Below are positions 1 to 8,985 of a DNA stretch of 64,000 nt, piece by piece; position 1 is the first letter of the stretch, and every line of letters starts with the position of its first letter. The DNA is from Fictibacillus phosphorivorans (lineage in GTDB: Bacteria; Bacillota; Bacilli; Bacillales; Fictibacillaceae): positions 124,001-188,000 of the forward strand of contig NZ_LRFC01000038.1 of assembly GCF_001619875.1 (NCBI RefSeq), read 5' to 3'. The translations under genes and the position numbers were made by a program. A model generated the notes under the pieces. That model was not told where the DNA came from and did not search any database. It saw only the letters and a program-made list of their open reading frames with translations.

Positions 1-404
1 TGAATGTCTTGTCCCTCATAGGAAACAGAAGCTTTTACAATCTTACGCGTTTTCCAATTGTGCATATCTTGTAAGTCTGAAACAAAAAAGCTTTCATGAG
101 ATGTAATCGGGTGGCGGCTGATGATCGCCAATCCTTCTTCATACGTCACATAGCCGAAGTGTGCCATGTCCCATACGAAGTCATAATCTTCAACGCCAAG
201 TTTCTTCAATAGCTCTAAAAGAACAAGGGCATAATTATCTTTTTTGATGTTGTCTTTTACGAGAGGAGCGTCGATCGACTGCATAACCTCTTGAAGTGCG
301 ATAACATCATAACGCTCACTCGCGATATCGCGAGCAAGCATCTCTAATTTTTCCATCTGGTTCTCTTCCTGCCAAGCATGAACGTTTAACGTTAATAGCT
401 TCAT
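1..404 (-). CDS. mapP: Endonuclease/exonuclease/phosphatase-family protein, probable maltose 6'-phosphate phosphatase (partial)
   Basis: The first 134 codons are visible; the gene runs off the left edge. The N-terminus (KLLTLNVHAWQEE, then IALQEV near residue 40 and GLAIISRHPI near residue 95) has the motifs of the metal-dependent endonuclease/exonuclease/phosphatase superfamily. The ATG lies 3 nt after the stop of the upstream EIICB gene, and its Shine-Dalgarno (GGGGATG) is inside the end of that gene, so the two are translationally linked. In enterococci a phosphatase next to the MalT PTS removes the phosphate from maltose 6'-phosphate. The same role here is inferred from the pairing. A generic sugar-phosphate phosphatase is the alternative. 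The C-terminal catalytic His cannot be seen. Confidence 0.75.
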   Translation of the reverse strand, partial: MKLLTLNVHAWQEENQMEKLEMLARDIASERYDVIALQEVMQSIDAPLVKDNIKKDNYALVLLELLKKLGVEDYDFVWDMAHFGYVTYEEGLAIISRHPITSHESFFVSDLQDMHNWKTRKIVKASVSYEGQDI

Positions 405-407
405 GAA

Positions 408-2069
408 TTACATCCCCAAACGATCTTGAATATCAGATTTTAAAACGTCCGCTTTTGGTCCGTAAATCGCTTGAACACCTTTATCTTTGATGATCAGCCC
501 AAGTGCGCCGTTTTCTTTCCATTCTTTCTCCGTTGCAACACATGTTGTGTCTTTAACCGTTACACGAAGACGAGTCATACAAGCATCAACGTCTTCAATG
601 TTGTCAGCTCCGCCTAAAAGGCCGATGATCGCTGAAGCTTGAGAGTTGTCAGAACCTGTTGCAGCTTCATTTTTAGCTGGTGCTGCATCGTTTTCAGTTG
701 TTTCAATATAGTTTCCTGCACGACCTGGAGTAGGCAGGTTGAACTTTTTGATCAATACATAGAAAATCGAGAAGTTTAATCCAAAGAATACGATACATGT
801 TAATGCAAAGTTGATTAAGTCACGTGTTAATCCTGCTTTTACAAGCAATGGTGTACGTGTAAGAAGCTCGATAAAACCGAATGCGTGAACACGTACATGG
901 ATAAGATCCGCTACCGCGAACGCAAGACCAGTCGTGATTGCGTACACGACATAAAGAAGTGGTGCAGCAAACATGAACATGAATTCGATCGGCTCTGTAA
1001 CACCTGTTAAAAATACAGCTAGTGCTGCAGATATGAACATGGACTTATACTTTTTACGCTTGTCTTTATCAACGTTCATGTACATAGCAAGCGCAATTGC
1101 TACAAGTGATGCGGTTGAAAGGACAACTTGACCCATTTTAAAACGAGCAGGTACAACATCGTTTAAAAGTGCTTGATACGCTTTTGTATCTCCAGCAGCT
1201 AAGAAATTGTTAAGGTCGTTGATCCAAGCTAACCATAGTGGATCTTGTCCAGCTACAGAAGAACCTGCTCCTGAACCCGTCATGATTTGATAGGTTCCTC
1301 CAAGCTCCGTATAGTTGATCGGCACCGTTAACATGTGGTGAAGACCGAATGGCAATAATAGACGCTCTAACGTACCGAACACAAATGGTGCGATAACTGG
1401 AGCTGTATTACGAGATGTTGCGATCCATTTACCAAAGTCATTTAACAGTCCTTGAATAAACGGCCAAACCAATGCAAGAACGAGTGCTGTTACAACCGAC
1501 CATAAGATAACTGCGAATGGTACAAAACGTTTTCCGTTAAAGAATGCTAGTGCATTTGGAAGCTTATTGTAGTTGTAATATTTGTTGAATAGTATCGCAC
1601 CTAGGAAACCGGAAATGATACCGACGAAAACACCCATGTTAAGAGCAGGTGCTCCAAGAATTGATGTGAAATAGTCACCAACAACTAATTCAGAGCCAAA
1701 TAGAGATTTAACTTTCGCTCCTTCTTCAAGCATCATAGCGCTGTTAACACCAAAAATGGCTCCAGTGATACGGTTGATCAGGATAAATGCAATGACTGCT
1801 GCAAAAGCACCGCCGGCACGTTCTTTAGCCCAAGATCCTCCGATCGCTACTGCGAATAAAATGTGCAGATTTGTAATGATTGCCCACCCGATGTCTTCCA
1901 TTACACGGGCAATCGTTTGCACTAATGCCATGTCGCCACCAAACATAGCGATAACCTTACCTAGTGATATCATCAAACCAGCAGCTGGCATAACTGCTAC
2001 TACGACTAGAAGCGCTTTACCAAGCTTTTGCCAGAAATCAAATGAAATGAGTTTTCCACGTTGTTTCAA
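408..2069 (-). CDS. malT: PTS sugar transporter EIICB (maltose/glucose family, MalT-like)
   Basis: 553-residue membrane permease that imports and phosphorylates a sugar. Residues about 1-430 form a multi-spanning EIIC domain, beginning with a segment typical of glucose/maltose-type EIIC (SFDFWQKLGKAL, AVMPAAGLMISLGK) and containing TGVTEPIEFMF near residue 335. A Ala/Asn-rich linker (about 450-475) leads to EIIB with the phosphorylated cysteine in DACMTRLR (Cys497). No EIIA is fused, so phosphate must come from a separate EIIA; the one at 5431-5928 is a candidate. Maltose rather than glucose is inferred from the adjacent MapP-like phosphatase and the MalR-like operator upstream. Sequence alone does not settle the substrate. 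Confidence 0.85.
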   Translation of the reverse strand: MKQRGKLISFDFWQKLGKALLVVVAVMPAAGLMISLGKVIAMFGGDMALVQTIARVMEDIGWAIITNLHILFAVAIGGSWAKERAGGAFAAVIAFILINRITGAIFGVNSAMMLEEGAKVKSLFGSELVVGDYFTSILGAPALNMGVFVGIISGFLGAILFNKYYNYNKLPNALAFFNGKRFVPFAVILWSVVTALVLALVWPFIQGLLNDFGKWIATSRNTAPVIAPFVFGTLERLLLPFGLHHMLTVPINYTELGGTYQIMTGSGAGSSVAGQDPLWLAWINDLNNFLAAGDTKAYQALLNDVVPARFKMGQVVLSTASLVAIALAMYMNVDKDKRKKYKSMFISAALAVFLTGVTEPIEFMFMFAAPLLYVVYAITTGLAFAVADLIHVRVHAFGFIELLTRTPLLVKAGLTRDLINFALTCIVFFGLNFSIFYVLIKKFNLPTPGRAGNYIETTENDAAPAKNEAATGSDNSQASAIIGLLGGADNIEDVDACMTRLRVTVKDTTCVATEKEWKENGALGLIIKDKGVQAIYGPKADVLKSDIQDRLGM

Positions 2070-2141
2070 AACGATTTCCTCCTTTAGTATATATCTTTTG
2101 TTGAATTTTTGAAATCGTATTCATCCGTTTGCAAAAAAATA

Positions 2142-2216
2142 TGAATCGCTTACAAATTTGTATATGCATGTCGGTGCAATCGTTTGCATTAGTGATTGTA
2201 AAATAAAACGATTACA
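2142..2216. promoter_or_regulatory. Cluster of LacI/CcpA-type operators upstream of malT
   Basis: Three related sites centred on CG are visible. TGCAATCGTTTGCA at 2175-2188 is a near-perfect palindrome typical of LacI-family sugar regulators such as MalR. ATAAAACGATTACA at 2203-2216 matches the cre consensus TGWAANCGNTNWCA at all but its first two positions. A half-matching site with GAATCGCTTACA ends at 2154. They lie 70-150 bp before the malT start codon, in promoter position. Control by MalR and CcpA is inferred; no such regulator is encoded in the window. Confidence 0.6.
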
Positions 2217-2303
2217 TTTACAAGTTAATTTGTTTAAAAATAATATAAAAGTTTTTCCAGTAGTGTTTTTGGGGTTCTAATTTTGGATGCGGCAGCATAA
2301 TGG

Positions 2304-2450
2304 TGGCCATCGTGCGTTAAAAAAGCATGTTTGTGCGCGCAATCTTGGAGGAAGCGCGCGCATATCTATTAACTCTGCGCGTAAAATGGACTCGACCGCG
2401 CGCAAAGAGCTTCTTGCTGCGCGCGTGTGTAATGAAAATAAAACGCGTAC
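2304..2450. repeat. Array of GCGCG cores at 21-bp steps
   Basis: In an otherwise AT-rich spacer, GCG-rich cores recur with exact 21-bp spacing: GCG at 2314, GCGCGC at 2335 and 2356, GCGCG at 2377, GCGCGC at 2398 and GCGCGCG at 2419, with a last irregular CGCG at 2444. The sequence between cores is not conserved. The array lies between the divergently transcribed malT and M14 peptidase genes. Short open frames cross it on both strands, but none has a convincing ribosome binding site. Confidence 0.8.
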
Positions 2451-2576
2451 CGTAAAACGATTATGTGAGTAAAGAACTATGAACATTTTCTCATTTATAT
2501 ACAGAGGTAAAATATACAAAGGCTTTAGAAAACATGTGTGGAATAGGAATGATGTAATAAATTTGTAAAATTACAA

Positions 2577-2605
2577 TTGAATAAATATTCATTATTAAGT
2601 ATAAT
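2577..2605 (+). promoter_or_regulatory. Sigma-A promoter of the M14 peptidase gene
   Basis: TTGAAT (2577-2582) and a perfect TATAAT (2600-2605) are separated by 17 bp. Transcription would start about 20 nt before the ATG at 2635, leaving a short leader with a GAAGGGGAG ribosome binding site. Confidence 0.7.
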
Positions 2606-2634
2606 TATTTCGGAGTGAGGAAGGGGAGAAACAA

Positions 2635-5007
2635 ATGAAAAAGAAAAAATGGATGGCTGGTGCGTTAAGTATAAGCTTACTCGCATCTATGCCTTATGCG
2701 GTAACAGCGGAAGCACCTCAAAAACAATGGACGAACGTTAATGCTTATGAAGAGGCTGATGGCAGCCCGTTCAACTCAGAGCATTATGATTTCGTAAAAT
2801 ACTCAAAAATAGGTGAGATTCTACAAGATTTTGAAAAACAAAGTAAGCGTGTGACCTTGGAGCAATCGGGCACATCTTCTGATGGTTATCCGATGTATGT
2901 TGTAACGATTTCAAATCCTGAAGATAAAGGGAAATATGGACATTACAAAAAGCTTCGCAGGCAGATGTTCAAAAATCCACAAAAAGCTCAAGATTGGATT
3001 GCTGAGAATCCAGATTTTAAGGTCCCAGTTATGATTAATGGATCCATTCATGGTACGGAATACATAGGGTCAGATGCGGTTCTTCAATTGATTGATCGCT
3101 TTGCCAATGATAATGATGCGGAGACGAAAGAGATTCTGAGTAGTAACATTCTCATCTTTAATGTAGTAGCGAACCCGGATGGCCGTGTAGATGGGACGCG
3201 CTTTAACGGAAACGGAATCGACTTAAACCGTGATTTTATTACACAGTCTCAAGAAGAAACGAAACAGACCGTTGATCTTATTACCGAATGGAATCCGATG
3301 GTCTTTCTTGATCTGCACGGATATGTGAACAGTTCTGACGGCAAACCTGGCCTTATCGAGCCATGTACACCGCCTCATAATCCGAACTATGAATATGACT
3401 TGTTCTCAAATTGGGCGTTGGATCAGGCAGAGGCGATGGAAGCTGAAATCGTTGGCAATAAAGCAAACTATGCATCTGATCATTATAAAAATATGACAGG
3501 AACGTATATCCCCCAACGTGATGACAGTGCGGGTTGGGACGATTATCCGCCAATTTTTACACCGATGTACGCGATGTATCACGGGGCATATGGATATACG
3601 CTTGAAGCACCGACAAACAGCTGGGACGGTGTAAGATGGGCAAATGACGCAGTTATGGGTGCTCTGAAGTTTGCAACGAATAACAAACAAGGTATGCTGA
3701 CTGATCAAATTGAGATTTTCGAACGTGGCATCAATTTCGATCATCCGTATCATGAAGAAGGATTTTTCCCGAAAGCATACGTACTTCCGGTAAATGAAAA
3801 GGATCCGACTGTTACTGAAAAAGCAGTGAATCACCTTCTTGAAAACGATATTTCTGTAGAAAAAGCAACGAAAGCCTTCTCTGCAAATGGACAAACTTAT
3901 CCGGCAGGGACATACATTGTGGACATGAGCCAAGCGAAGGCCGGCCTTGCGAATACGATGTTATGGGATGGGGAAGATATCACGAACGATACGCCTGCGA
4001 TGTACGACATTTCTGCATGGAGTCTTCCAGAACTTTGGGGCTTTGAAGCAATTGAAGTTAAGGAAGAACTAAAAGTGAAAACAGCTCCTGTAAAAGAAGC
4101 AGACTATGCCGGCTCTATTTATGGTAAAGGTCCATATGTAATTTCAAATAGCTCTGTACAAGCTGTGAAATTGGTGAACGACTTAGTAAAAGCAGGAGAA
4201 AGTGTTTATAAAGGAAATGATGGACAGTTTTATGTAGAGACTTTATCGGCTTCGAATAAAACAATTGTAAAGAAATCAGGTATCTCAATGGAAACTGCGA
4301 AAATACCAGCACAAAAAGAAAAACTATCAACACTTAAAGTCGCAATCCTAAAAGATGGCGGCATGAATAAAGCACAAAGCCACGCGGGTACGAAACTGGC
4401 CCTTGAACGTCTAGGCTTTTCTGTAACGGAAGTAACACCAACTGAAGTTGCTGAAAAAGGACTTTCGCAGTTCGACGCGTTCCTTTACTCAGGAACGGAT
4501 GCAATGCTGCAGTACGAACGATTAAGTGTTGGCAATAAGCCGTTTACAGTTGGAACGAAAGAAGCGTACGAAAAGTTTAAGACAAATGTACAAACGTTCA
4601 TTAATAACGGCGGAAAATACATTGCAGTTGGTGCTGGAGGCGCAAGAGCAACAAGTCAGCTAGGATTAACGACTGTAAAAGTAAACACAGGCAGTGCGAA
4701 CAGCAACGGGATCGTAAAAGTGAATTACAATGAAGATGAAGTAACAGCAGGTTATAACTCTGCTGACCTTGGTTTCGTTTACAGACCGGTATGGTTTACA
4801 GAGTTAGGCAATGCGAAATCTGTAGCAACGTTAGCTTCTGGCGACTTCTTTGTTGCTGGCCACTGGAAGGGTAATGAACAGGCTGCAGGACAAGCGGTGA
4901 TCGTTGAAGAGGCAGGCAAAGATGTGACGCTGATCGGGATTGAAGCAGGTTTCCGTGATCACACGGATTACTTATTCCGTCTGTTATCCAATGCGCTTTA
5001 TCAATAA
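2635..5007 (+). CDS. Secreted M14-family zinc metallocarboxypeptidase
   Basis: 790 residues. A signal peptide (KKKKW..., hydrophobic core, cleavage near AVTAEA, residue 26) sends it out of the cell. The M14 zinc site is complete: His139 and Glu142 in HGTE, the third ligand His228 in LDLHGYVN, and the likely catalytic Glu324 in YTLEAP. DLNRDF near residue 197 is the usual substrate-binding Asn-Arg stretch. Residues after about 400 form a long C-terminal region of unknown fold, with a possible glutamine-amidotransferase-like part (FDAFLYSGTD... AVGAGGARA). It probably degrades extracellular peptides. It stands alone, with its own promoter, between the sugar genes. Exact substrate unknown. Confidence 0.9.
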   Translation: MKKKKWMAGALSISLLASMPYAVTAEAPQKQWTNVNAYEEADGSPFNSEHYDFVKYSKIGEILQDFEKQSKRVTLEQSGTSSDGYPMYVVTISNPEDKGKYGHYKKLRRQMFKNPQKAQDWIAENPDFKVPVMINGSIHGTEYIGSDAVLQLIDRFANDNDAETKEILSSNILIFNVVANPDGRVDGTRFNGNGIDLNRDFITQSQEETKQTVDLITEWNPMVFLDLHGYVNSSDGKPGLIEPCTPPHNPNYEYDLFSNWALDQAEAMEAEIVGNKANYASDHYKNMTGTYIPQRDDSAGWDDYPPIFTPMYAMYHGAYGYTLEAPTNSWDGVRWANDAVMGALKFATNNKQGMLTDQIEIFERGINFDHPYHEEGFFPKAYVLPVNEKDPTVTEKAVNHLLENDISVEKATKAFSANGQTYPAGTYIVDMSQAKAGLANTMLWDGEDITNDTPAMYDISAWSLPELWGFEAIEVKEELKVKTAPVKEADYAGSIYGKGPYVISNSSVQAVKLVNDLVKAGESVYKGNDGQFYVETLSASNKTIVKKSGISMETAKIPAQKEKLSTLKVAILKDGGMNKAQSHAGTKLALERLGFSVTEVTPTEVAEKGLSQFDAFLYSGTDAMLQYERLSVGNKPFTVGTKEAYEKFKTNVQTFINNGGKYIAVGAGGARATSQLGLTTVKVNTGSANSNGIVKVNYNEDEVTAGYNSADLGFVYRPVWFTELGNAKSVATLASGDFFVAGHWKGNEQAAGQAVIVEEAGKDVTLIGIEAGFRDHTDYLFRLLSNALYQ

Positions 5008-5192
5008 AGAACCTTTCTAATTGACAACGTGTTAAGTGCTGCATTACTTTTATAAGGAAAGTTTACCCTGTTCAATAAAAAGACCTGAAGAGCATCGAGA
5101 TGAATTCGTTTCCAGCTCTTTGGGCTTTCTTTGTATCAGAAAGTATGTATGTAGAAGATTGTTTTTGGGTTGTTTTTATGCATCATGGACAA

Positions 5193-5327
5193 GTTGATTG
5201 AAGTGTAAGATGCGAGACTCCTGTGGGACAGGCGGGCAGGTGAGACTCTTAAGAGTGAAACGTCCGAATGTGGCTCACCGCCTGCCCCGCGGAAAGCGAA
5301 CATCTGAAACGGAAATCAACCACTTTC
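5193..5327 (+). repeat. Intergenic palindromic element, copy A
   Basis: About 135 bp starting GTTGATTGAAGTG and ending GGAAATCAAC plus tail. The outer arms pair (GTTGATT/AATCAAC). Inner arms are GGCGGGCAGGTGAGAC and GTGGCTCACCGCCTGCC, folding around a short loop. The same layout recurs at 8701-8833, 17215-17475, 29024-29158, 53488-53590 and 63019-63150. It occupies most of the gap between the M14 gene and the EIIA gene, which otherwise shows only a weak AAGAGC/GCTCTT hairpin near 5085-5120. Confidence 0.85.
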
Positions 5328-5430
5328 AAGAAACTTCACGAAAATGCCCAAATAAAACTGAAATGTTTTAAAGCTTTCGGACAGGTGTAAATTATAAAGG
5401 TAAGCAAACGGAAAGGTGAGTGAAAAAGAA

Positions 5431-5928
5431 ATGTTCAATAAATTATTTGGAAAAAAAGAAGTAAAAAAAGAGGAGACGGTTATTGCTCCGTTAACTGGGA
5501 AAATCGTAAACATTGAAGAGGTGCCGGATCCGACTTTTGCTCAAAAGATGATGGGCGACGGTATTGCGATAGAACCAACTGAAGGCGTTGTGGTTTCACC
5601 TGTAGATGGAGAAATCGTTCAGTTCTTCCACACAAAGCATGCGATCGGGATTCAATCAGAAGCTGGAGCTGAAATTCTTATTCACGTTGGGTTAGAAACA
5701 GTGAGTATGAACGGTGAAGGCTTTGAAGGTCATGTTAATGTAGGGGACAAGGTGAAAGCAGGCGATAAGCTTTTAAGCTTTGACCTGGACCTGATCAAGG
5801 AAAAAGCGGCTAGCACTGTTACGCCTATTGTAATTACAAATGGTGATGCTGTTGAGTCTTTGGATAAGCGTGCCGCTTCTGAAGCAACAAAAGGTGAAAC
5901 GTCATTATTGCAGATTAAAATGAAATAA
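5431..5928 (+). CDS. crr: PTS EIIA component, glucose type
   Basis: 165-residue soluble EIIA of the glucose (Crr) family. The phosphorylated histidine is His85 in ILIHVGLETV, and the second active-site histidine is His70 in FHTKHAIGI. The protein passes phosphate from HPr to an EIIB. I chose ATG 5431 (MFNKLFGKKE), 11 nt after an AAAGGTGA site; an in-frame GTG at 5416 overlaps that site and is less likely. Free-standing EIIA proteins of this type can serve EIICB permeases that lack EIIA, such as the one at 408-2069. It is followed by a terminator, then the fructokinase gene. Confidence 0.88.
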   Translation: MFNKLFGKKEVKKEETVIAPLTGKIVNIEEVPDPTFAQKMMGDGIAIEPTEGVVVSPVDGEIVQFFHTKHAIGIQSEAGAEILIHVGLETVSMNGEGFEGHVNVGDKVKAGDKLLSFDLDLIKEKAASTVTPIVITNGDAVESLDKRAASEATKGETSLLQIKMK

Positions 5929-5936
5929 GGGATGGG

Positions 5937-5963
5937 ATCAGGCTAACCACGCCTGATTTTTTT
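5937..5963 (+). terminator. Rho-independent terminator after EIIA
   Basis: Stem ATCAGGC/GCCTGAT with a 7-nt loop and a run of seven T. Confidence 0.85.
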
Positions 5964-5988
5964 CCATATGGAAAAAGGGGAGGCTATG

Positions 5989-6945
5989 ATGAAAAAAGGA
6001 GTTATTTCTTTAGGAGAAGCACTTGTTGATTTTATTCCAACTGATGAAACGAATACCACCTACCAGAAAAGCCCTGGCGGTGCGCCCGCAAATGTGGCTG
6101 TAGGAGTAGCACGACTAGGATCGGCATCTACTTTTTTAGGAAAAGTAGGGGATGATGTTCTAGGTTCATTCATGATCGATACATTAAAGAGCTATGGTGT
6201 GAATGCCTTTCACGTTTACAAAACGGAAGAAGTAAGAACGGGTGCAGTTTTTGTGACATTAGGCGAGAAGGGCGAACGTTCTTTTGACTTTTACATCAAT
6301 CCTAGTGCAGACCGCTACTTAGAAGAAAAAAATGTTCAGCCTAGTCTTTTTAAAGAGCATAAAATCCTCCATTTTGGATCTATTTCATTGATCGGGGAGC
6401 CTTCTAAGAGTGCTACTGAAAAGGCGGTCAGATTGGCTAAGGAAAACGGGATGTGGGTTTCATATGATCCTAACCTCAGACTCTCACTGTGGAAGACACC
6501 TGCGCATGCACGAGAAACAATCCTTTCAATGATGCAGCATGCAGACATTGTGAAGATCTCAGAAGAAGAATTAGAATTTATTACAGGATTAAAAAAGGTT
6601 GAGGAAGGTATTAAGGTGCTTCAGCAATATGAGATTCCACTGCTATTTATCACTCTTGGAGATGACGGCAGTTATGTAGTCACGAAAGAAGGCGGAGAGT
6701 ACATTCCTGCTAAACGTGTTTCCGCTGTAGACACAACTGGAGCAGGCGACGCTTTTGTCTCAGGCATTCTTCATCGTTTGAATGAGTACGATGGCACGCT
6801 TGATGACCTCACACTGGATGAAGCGAGTGACATGGCCTTGTTCGGGAGTGTTTCAGGATCGCTTGCGGTTTCGGTAAAAGGTGCGATGACTGCACTGCCT
6901 ACTTTAGAGCAAGTGGAGAAAGAGCTTGCACAAAACAAGCAATAA
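5989..6945 (+). CDS. PfkB-family fructokinase / sugar kinase
   Basis: About 318 residues. It phosphorylates a sugar, most likely fructose, using ATP in the cytoplasm. PfkB signatures are present: an N-terminal sugar-binding stretch GGAPANVAVGVARLG (near residue 30) and the C-terminal catalytic motif DTTGAGDAFVSG (near residue 250) holding the base Asp. The start is ambiguous: ATG 5968, 5986 and 5989 are in frame. The AAGGGGAGG site ending at 5983 best fits 5989. No sucrose hydrolase is next to it, so fructokinase rather than 2-keto-3-deoxygluconokinase rests on similarity to fructokinases. It lies just after EIIA and may extend that transcript by read-through. Confidence 0.85.
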   Translation: MKKGVISLGEALVDFIPTDETNTTYQKSPGGAPANVAVGVARLGSASTFLGKVGDDVLGSFMIDTLKSYGVNAFHVYKTEEVRTGAVFVTLGEKGERSFDFYINPSADRYLEEKNVQPSLFKEHKILHFGSISLIGEPSKSATEKAVRLAKENGMWVSYDPNLRLSLWKTPAHARETILSMMQHADIVKISEEELEFITGLKKVEEGIKVLQQYEIPLLFITLGDDGSYVVTKEGGEYIPAKRVSAVDTTGAGDAFVSGILHRLNEYDGTLDDLTLDEASDMALFGSVSGSLAVSVKGAMTALPTLEQVEKELAQNKQ

Positions 6946-6967
6946 ACGCATAGAATAAGAAAATATT

Positions 6968-7235
6968 TTGACTAATGTTTTTGTTTTTTGGTAATATTAT
7001 TTTATTATAAAAGATGATATGCAGCTGTGAAGGATGAATAGTAGCTAATTGAACACTCTTTTTAGCGAGCTGGGGATGGTGAGAGCCCGGCAAGAGACAT
7101 TAGTGAAACGGCAATCCGGAGTTGTTTTTTGAAAAGAGGATTCGTTTTTTTACATACGGATCAACTAGGGTGGAACCGCGGGAGATAACAACTCTCGTCC
7201 CTGGGCATAGCGCCTTGGGACGGGAGTTTTTTTAT
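6968..7235 (+). promoter_or_regulatory. Glycine T-box leader of glyS, with promoter and terminator
   Basis: A promoter (TTGACT 6968-6973, TAATAT 6992-6997) precedes a classic T-box leader. Stem I carries a GGC glycine codon at 7110-7112 in the specifier position (GAAACGGCAATCC). The conserved T-box AGGGTGGAACCGCGGG is at 7167-7182. A strong terminator follows (ACTCTCGTCCC paired with GGGACGGGAGT, then seven or more T, 7190-7234). Uncharged tRNA-Gly should stabilise the antiterminator and let transcription enter the synthetase gene. The fit of specifier and downstream gene supports the call. Confidence 0.93.
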
Positions 7236-7286
7236 ATGTTAAAAACAACCGATCCATAAGGCAAAATCCGAATGGGAGGAATAAAA

Positions 7287-8669
7287 ATGTCAAAAAACAT
7301 GGAAACCATCACAAATCATGCGAAACATCGCGGTTTTGTTTTTCCGGGATCTGAAATTTACGGAGGTTTGGCGAACACATGGGATTATGGTCCGCTTGGT
7401 GTTGAACTGAAGAACAACGTAAAAAAAGCTTGGTGGAAAAAGTTTGTTCAAGAATCTCCATATAACGTAGGTCTTGATGCGGCGATCCTGATGAACCCTC
7501 GTACGTGGGAAGCTTCTGGACACATCGGCAACTTCAACGACCCGATGATGGACTGTAAGAACTGTAAGGCGCGTCACCGTGCCGATAAATTAATTGAAGA
7601 CGCAGCTGAACAAACAGGAAAAGAGATCATCGTTGACGGACTTCCTTTTGAAAAGATGGAAGAGCTCGTAAAAGAGTACAACATCGCTTGTCCTGAGTGT
7701 GGAAGTCATGACTTCACAAGCATCCGCCAGTTCAACCTCATGTTTAAAACATACCAAGGTGTAACGGAATCTAGCTCAAACGAGATCTACATGCGTCCAG
7801 AAACGGCTCAAGGGATCTTCGTTAACTTTAAAAATGTTCAGCGAACGATGCGTAAAAAGCTGCCGTTCGGTATCGCACAGATCGGTAAAAGTTTCCGTAA
7901 CGAGATCACACCAGGTAACTTTACGTTCCGTACACGTGAGTTCGAACAAATGGAGCTTGAGTTCTTCTGTAAGCCAGGAACGGAGATCGAGTGGTTCAAC
8001 TATTGGAAAGATACTGCTGAGAACTGGCTGAAGTCTCTTGGTATGACATCTGAAAACCTTCGTTTGCGCGACCATAACGAAGATGAGCTGTCTCATTACT
8101 CAAATGCGACGACTGACTTTGAATACAAGTTCCCGTTCGGCTGGGGCGAGCTTTGGGGTGTTGCATCCCGTACGGACTTCGATTTGAAGCGTCACATGGA
8201 ATTCTCAGGTGAAGATTTCAACTACATCGACCAAGAAACGAACGAACGCTACATTCCGTATTGCATCGAGCCTTCTTTAGGTGCTGACCGTGTAACACTC
8301 GCATTCCTCATTGATGCGTATGAAGATGAGCAGCTTGAAGATGGTACTTCAAGAACCGTTATGCACTTGCATCCGGCACTTGCTCCTTATAAAGCAGCGA
8401 TCCTGCCACTATCTAAGAAGCTTTCTGAAGAAGCAACAGAAGTGTTCAGCTCACTTGCGAAAGACTTCAATGTGGACTATGACGAAACTGGTTCAATCGG
8501 TAAACGTTACCGTCGTCAAGATGAAGTAGGTACACCTTTCTGTATCACATACGATTTTGATTCAAAAGAAGATGGCATGGTTACAGTCCGTGACCGTGAC
8601 ACGATGGAACAAACACGTGTGAAGATTGCTGATCTTAAGAGCTTTATTGAGTCTAAGGTTCAGTTTTAA
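7287..8669 (+). CDS. glyS: Glycyl-tRNA synthetase, single-chain (alpha2) type
   Basis: 460 residues. It charges tRNA-Gly with glycine. It is a class II synthetase: motif 2 appears as [10 protein letters not shown]...[13 protein letters not shown] (about residues 200-225) and motif 3 as [14 protein letters not shown] (about 330). A zinc-binding CxxC pair sits at CKNCKARH and CPECGSH, and a C-terminal anticodon-binding domain follows. This is the homodimeric type, not the alpha2beta2 GlyQ/GlyS of B. subtilis. The start at ATG 7287 follows GGGAGGA by 6 nt; an in-frame ATG at 7272 overlaps that site. Controlled by the glycine T-box upstream. Confidence 0.96.
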   Translation: MSKNMETITNHAKHRGFVFPGSEIYGGLANTWDYGPLGVELKNNVKKAWWKKFVQESPYNVGLDAAILMNPRTWEASGHIGNFNDPMMDCKNCKARHRADKLIEDAAEQTGKEIIVDGLPFEKMEELVKEYNIACPECGSHDFTSIRQFNLMFKTYQGVTESSSNEIYMRPETAQGIFVNFKNVQRTMRKKLPFGIAQIGKSFRNEITPGNFTFRTREFEQMELEFFCKPGTEIEWFNYWKDTAENWLKSLGMTSENLRLRDHNEDELSHYSNATTDFEYKFPFGWGELWGVASRTDFDLKRHMEFSGEDFNYIDQETNERYIPYCIEPSLGADRVTLAFLIDAYEDEQLEDGTSRTVMHLHPALAPYKAAILPLSKKLSEEATEVFSSLAKDFNVDYDETGSIGKRYRRQDEVGTPFCITYDFDSKEDGMVTVRDRDTMEQTRVKIADLKSFIESKVQF

Positions 8670-8700
8670 CTAAGGTTTTGATTCATTGTTGCTTTTGTGG

Positions 8701-8833
8701 GTGATTGATTTCCGTTTCAGGTGCTTCGCTTTCCGGGGGGCGTGCGGTGAGCCTCCTCTGCGCTTTGCGCACTTAGGAGTCTCACCTGTCCCGCTGATCC
8801 CCCAGGAGTCTCCCACCTTACACTCCAATCAAC
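8701..8833 (-). repeat. Intergenic palindromic element, copy B
   Basis: Reverse-orientation copy of the element at 5193-5327, starting GATTGATTTCCGTTTCAGG and ending CACTCCAATCAACT. Its arms differ from copy A (GGGGGGCGTGCGGTGAG versus CTCACCTGTCCCGCTGATCCCCC), but pairing is kept. It sits between glyS and its terminator. Confidence 0.85.
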
Positions 8834-8871
8834 TTTTCAAGGAAGCTTCAAAGATCTAAAAGCTTACTAAA

Positions 8872-8912
8872 AAGCACACATTTGCTCCTTGCGATGTGTG
8901 CTTCTGTTTTTT
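8872..8912 (+). terminator. Rho-independent terminator
   Basis: AAGCACACAT/ATGTGTGCTT stem, 12-nt loop, then CTGTTTTTT. It lies 200 nt after glyS, with repeat copy B in between. Confidence 0.85.
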
Positions 8913-8985
8913 CTGTGGCGTTTATTCTACAATAGAGTGTGAGAGATTAATTCATAGCCCATGGGCTTTTATTGGAGGTATATAC

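Noticed and set aside
2277-2519. Open frames of 61 and 80 codons across the GCGCG array
   Set aside because: They exist on both strands only because the array lacks stops. Neither has a ribosome binding site, and the peptides look like translated repeats.
3406-3933. 175-codon frame on the minus strand inside the M14 peptidase gene
   Set aside because: Antisense shadow of a well-supported gene. Composition is unlike a protein and no ribosome site is present.
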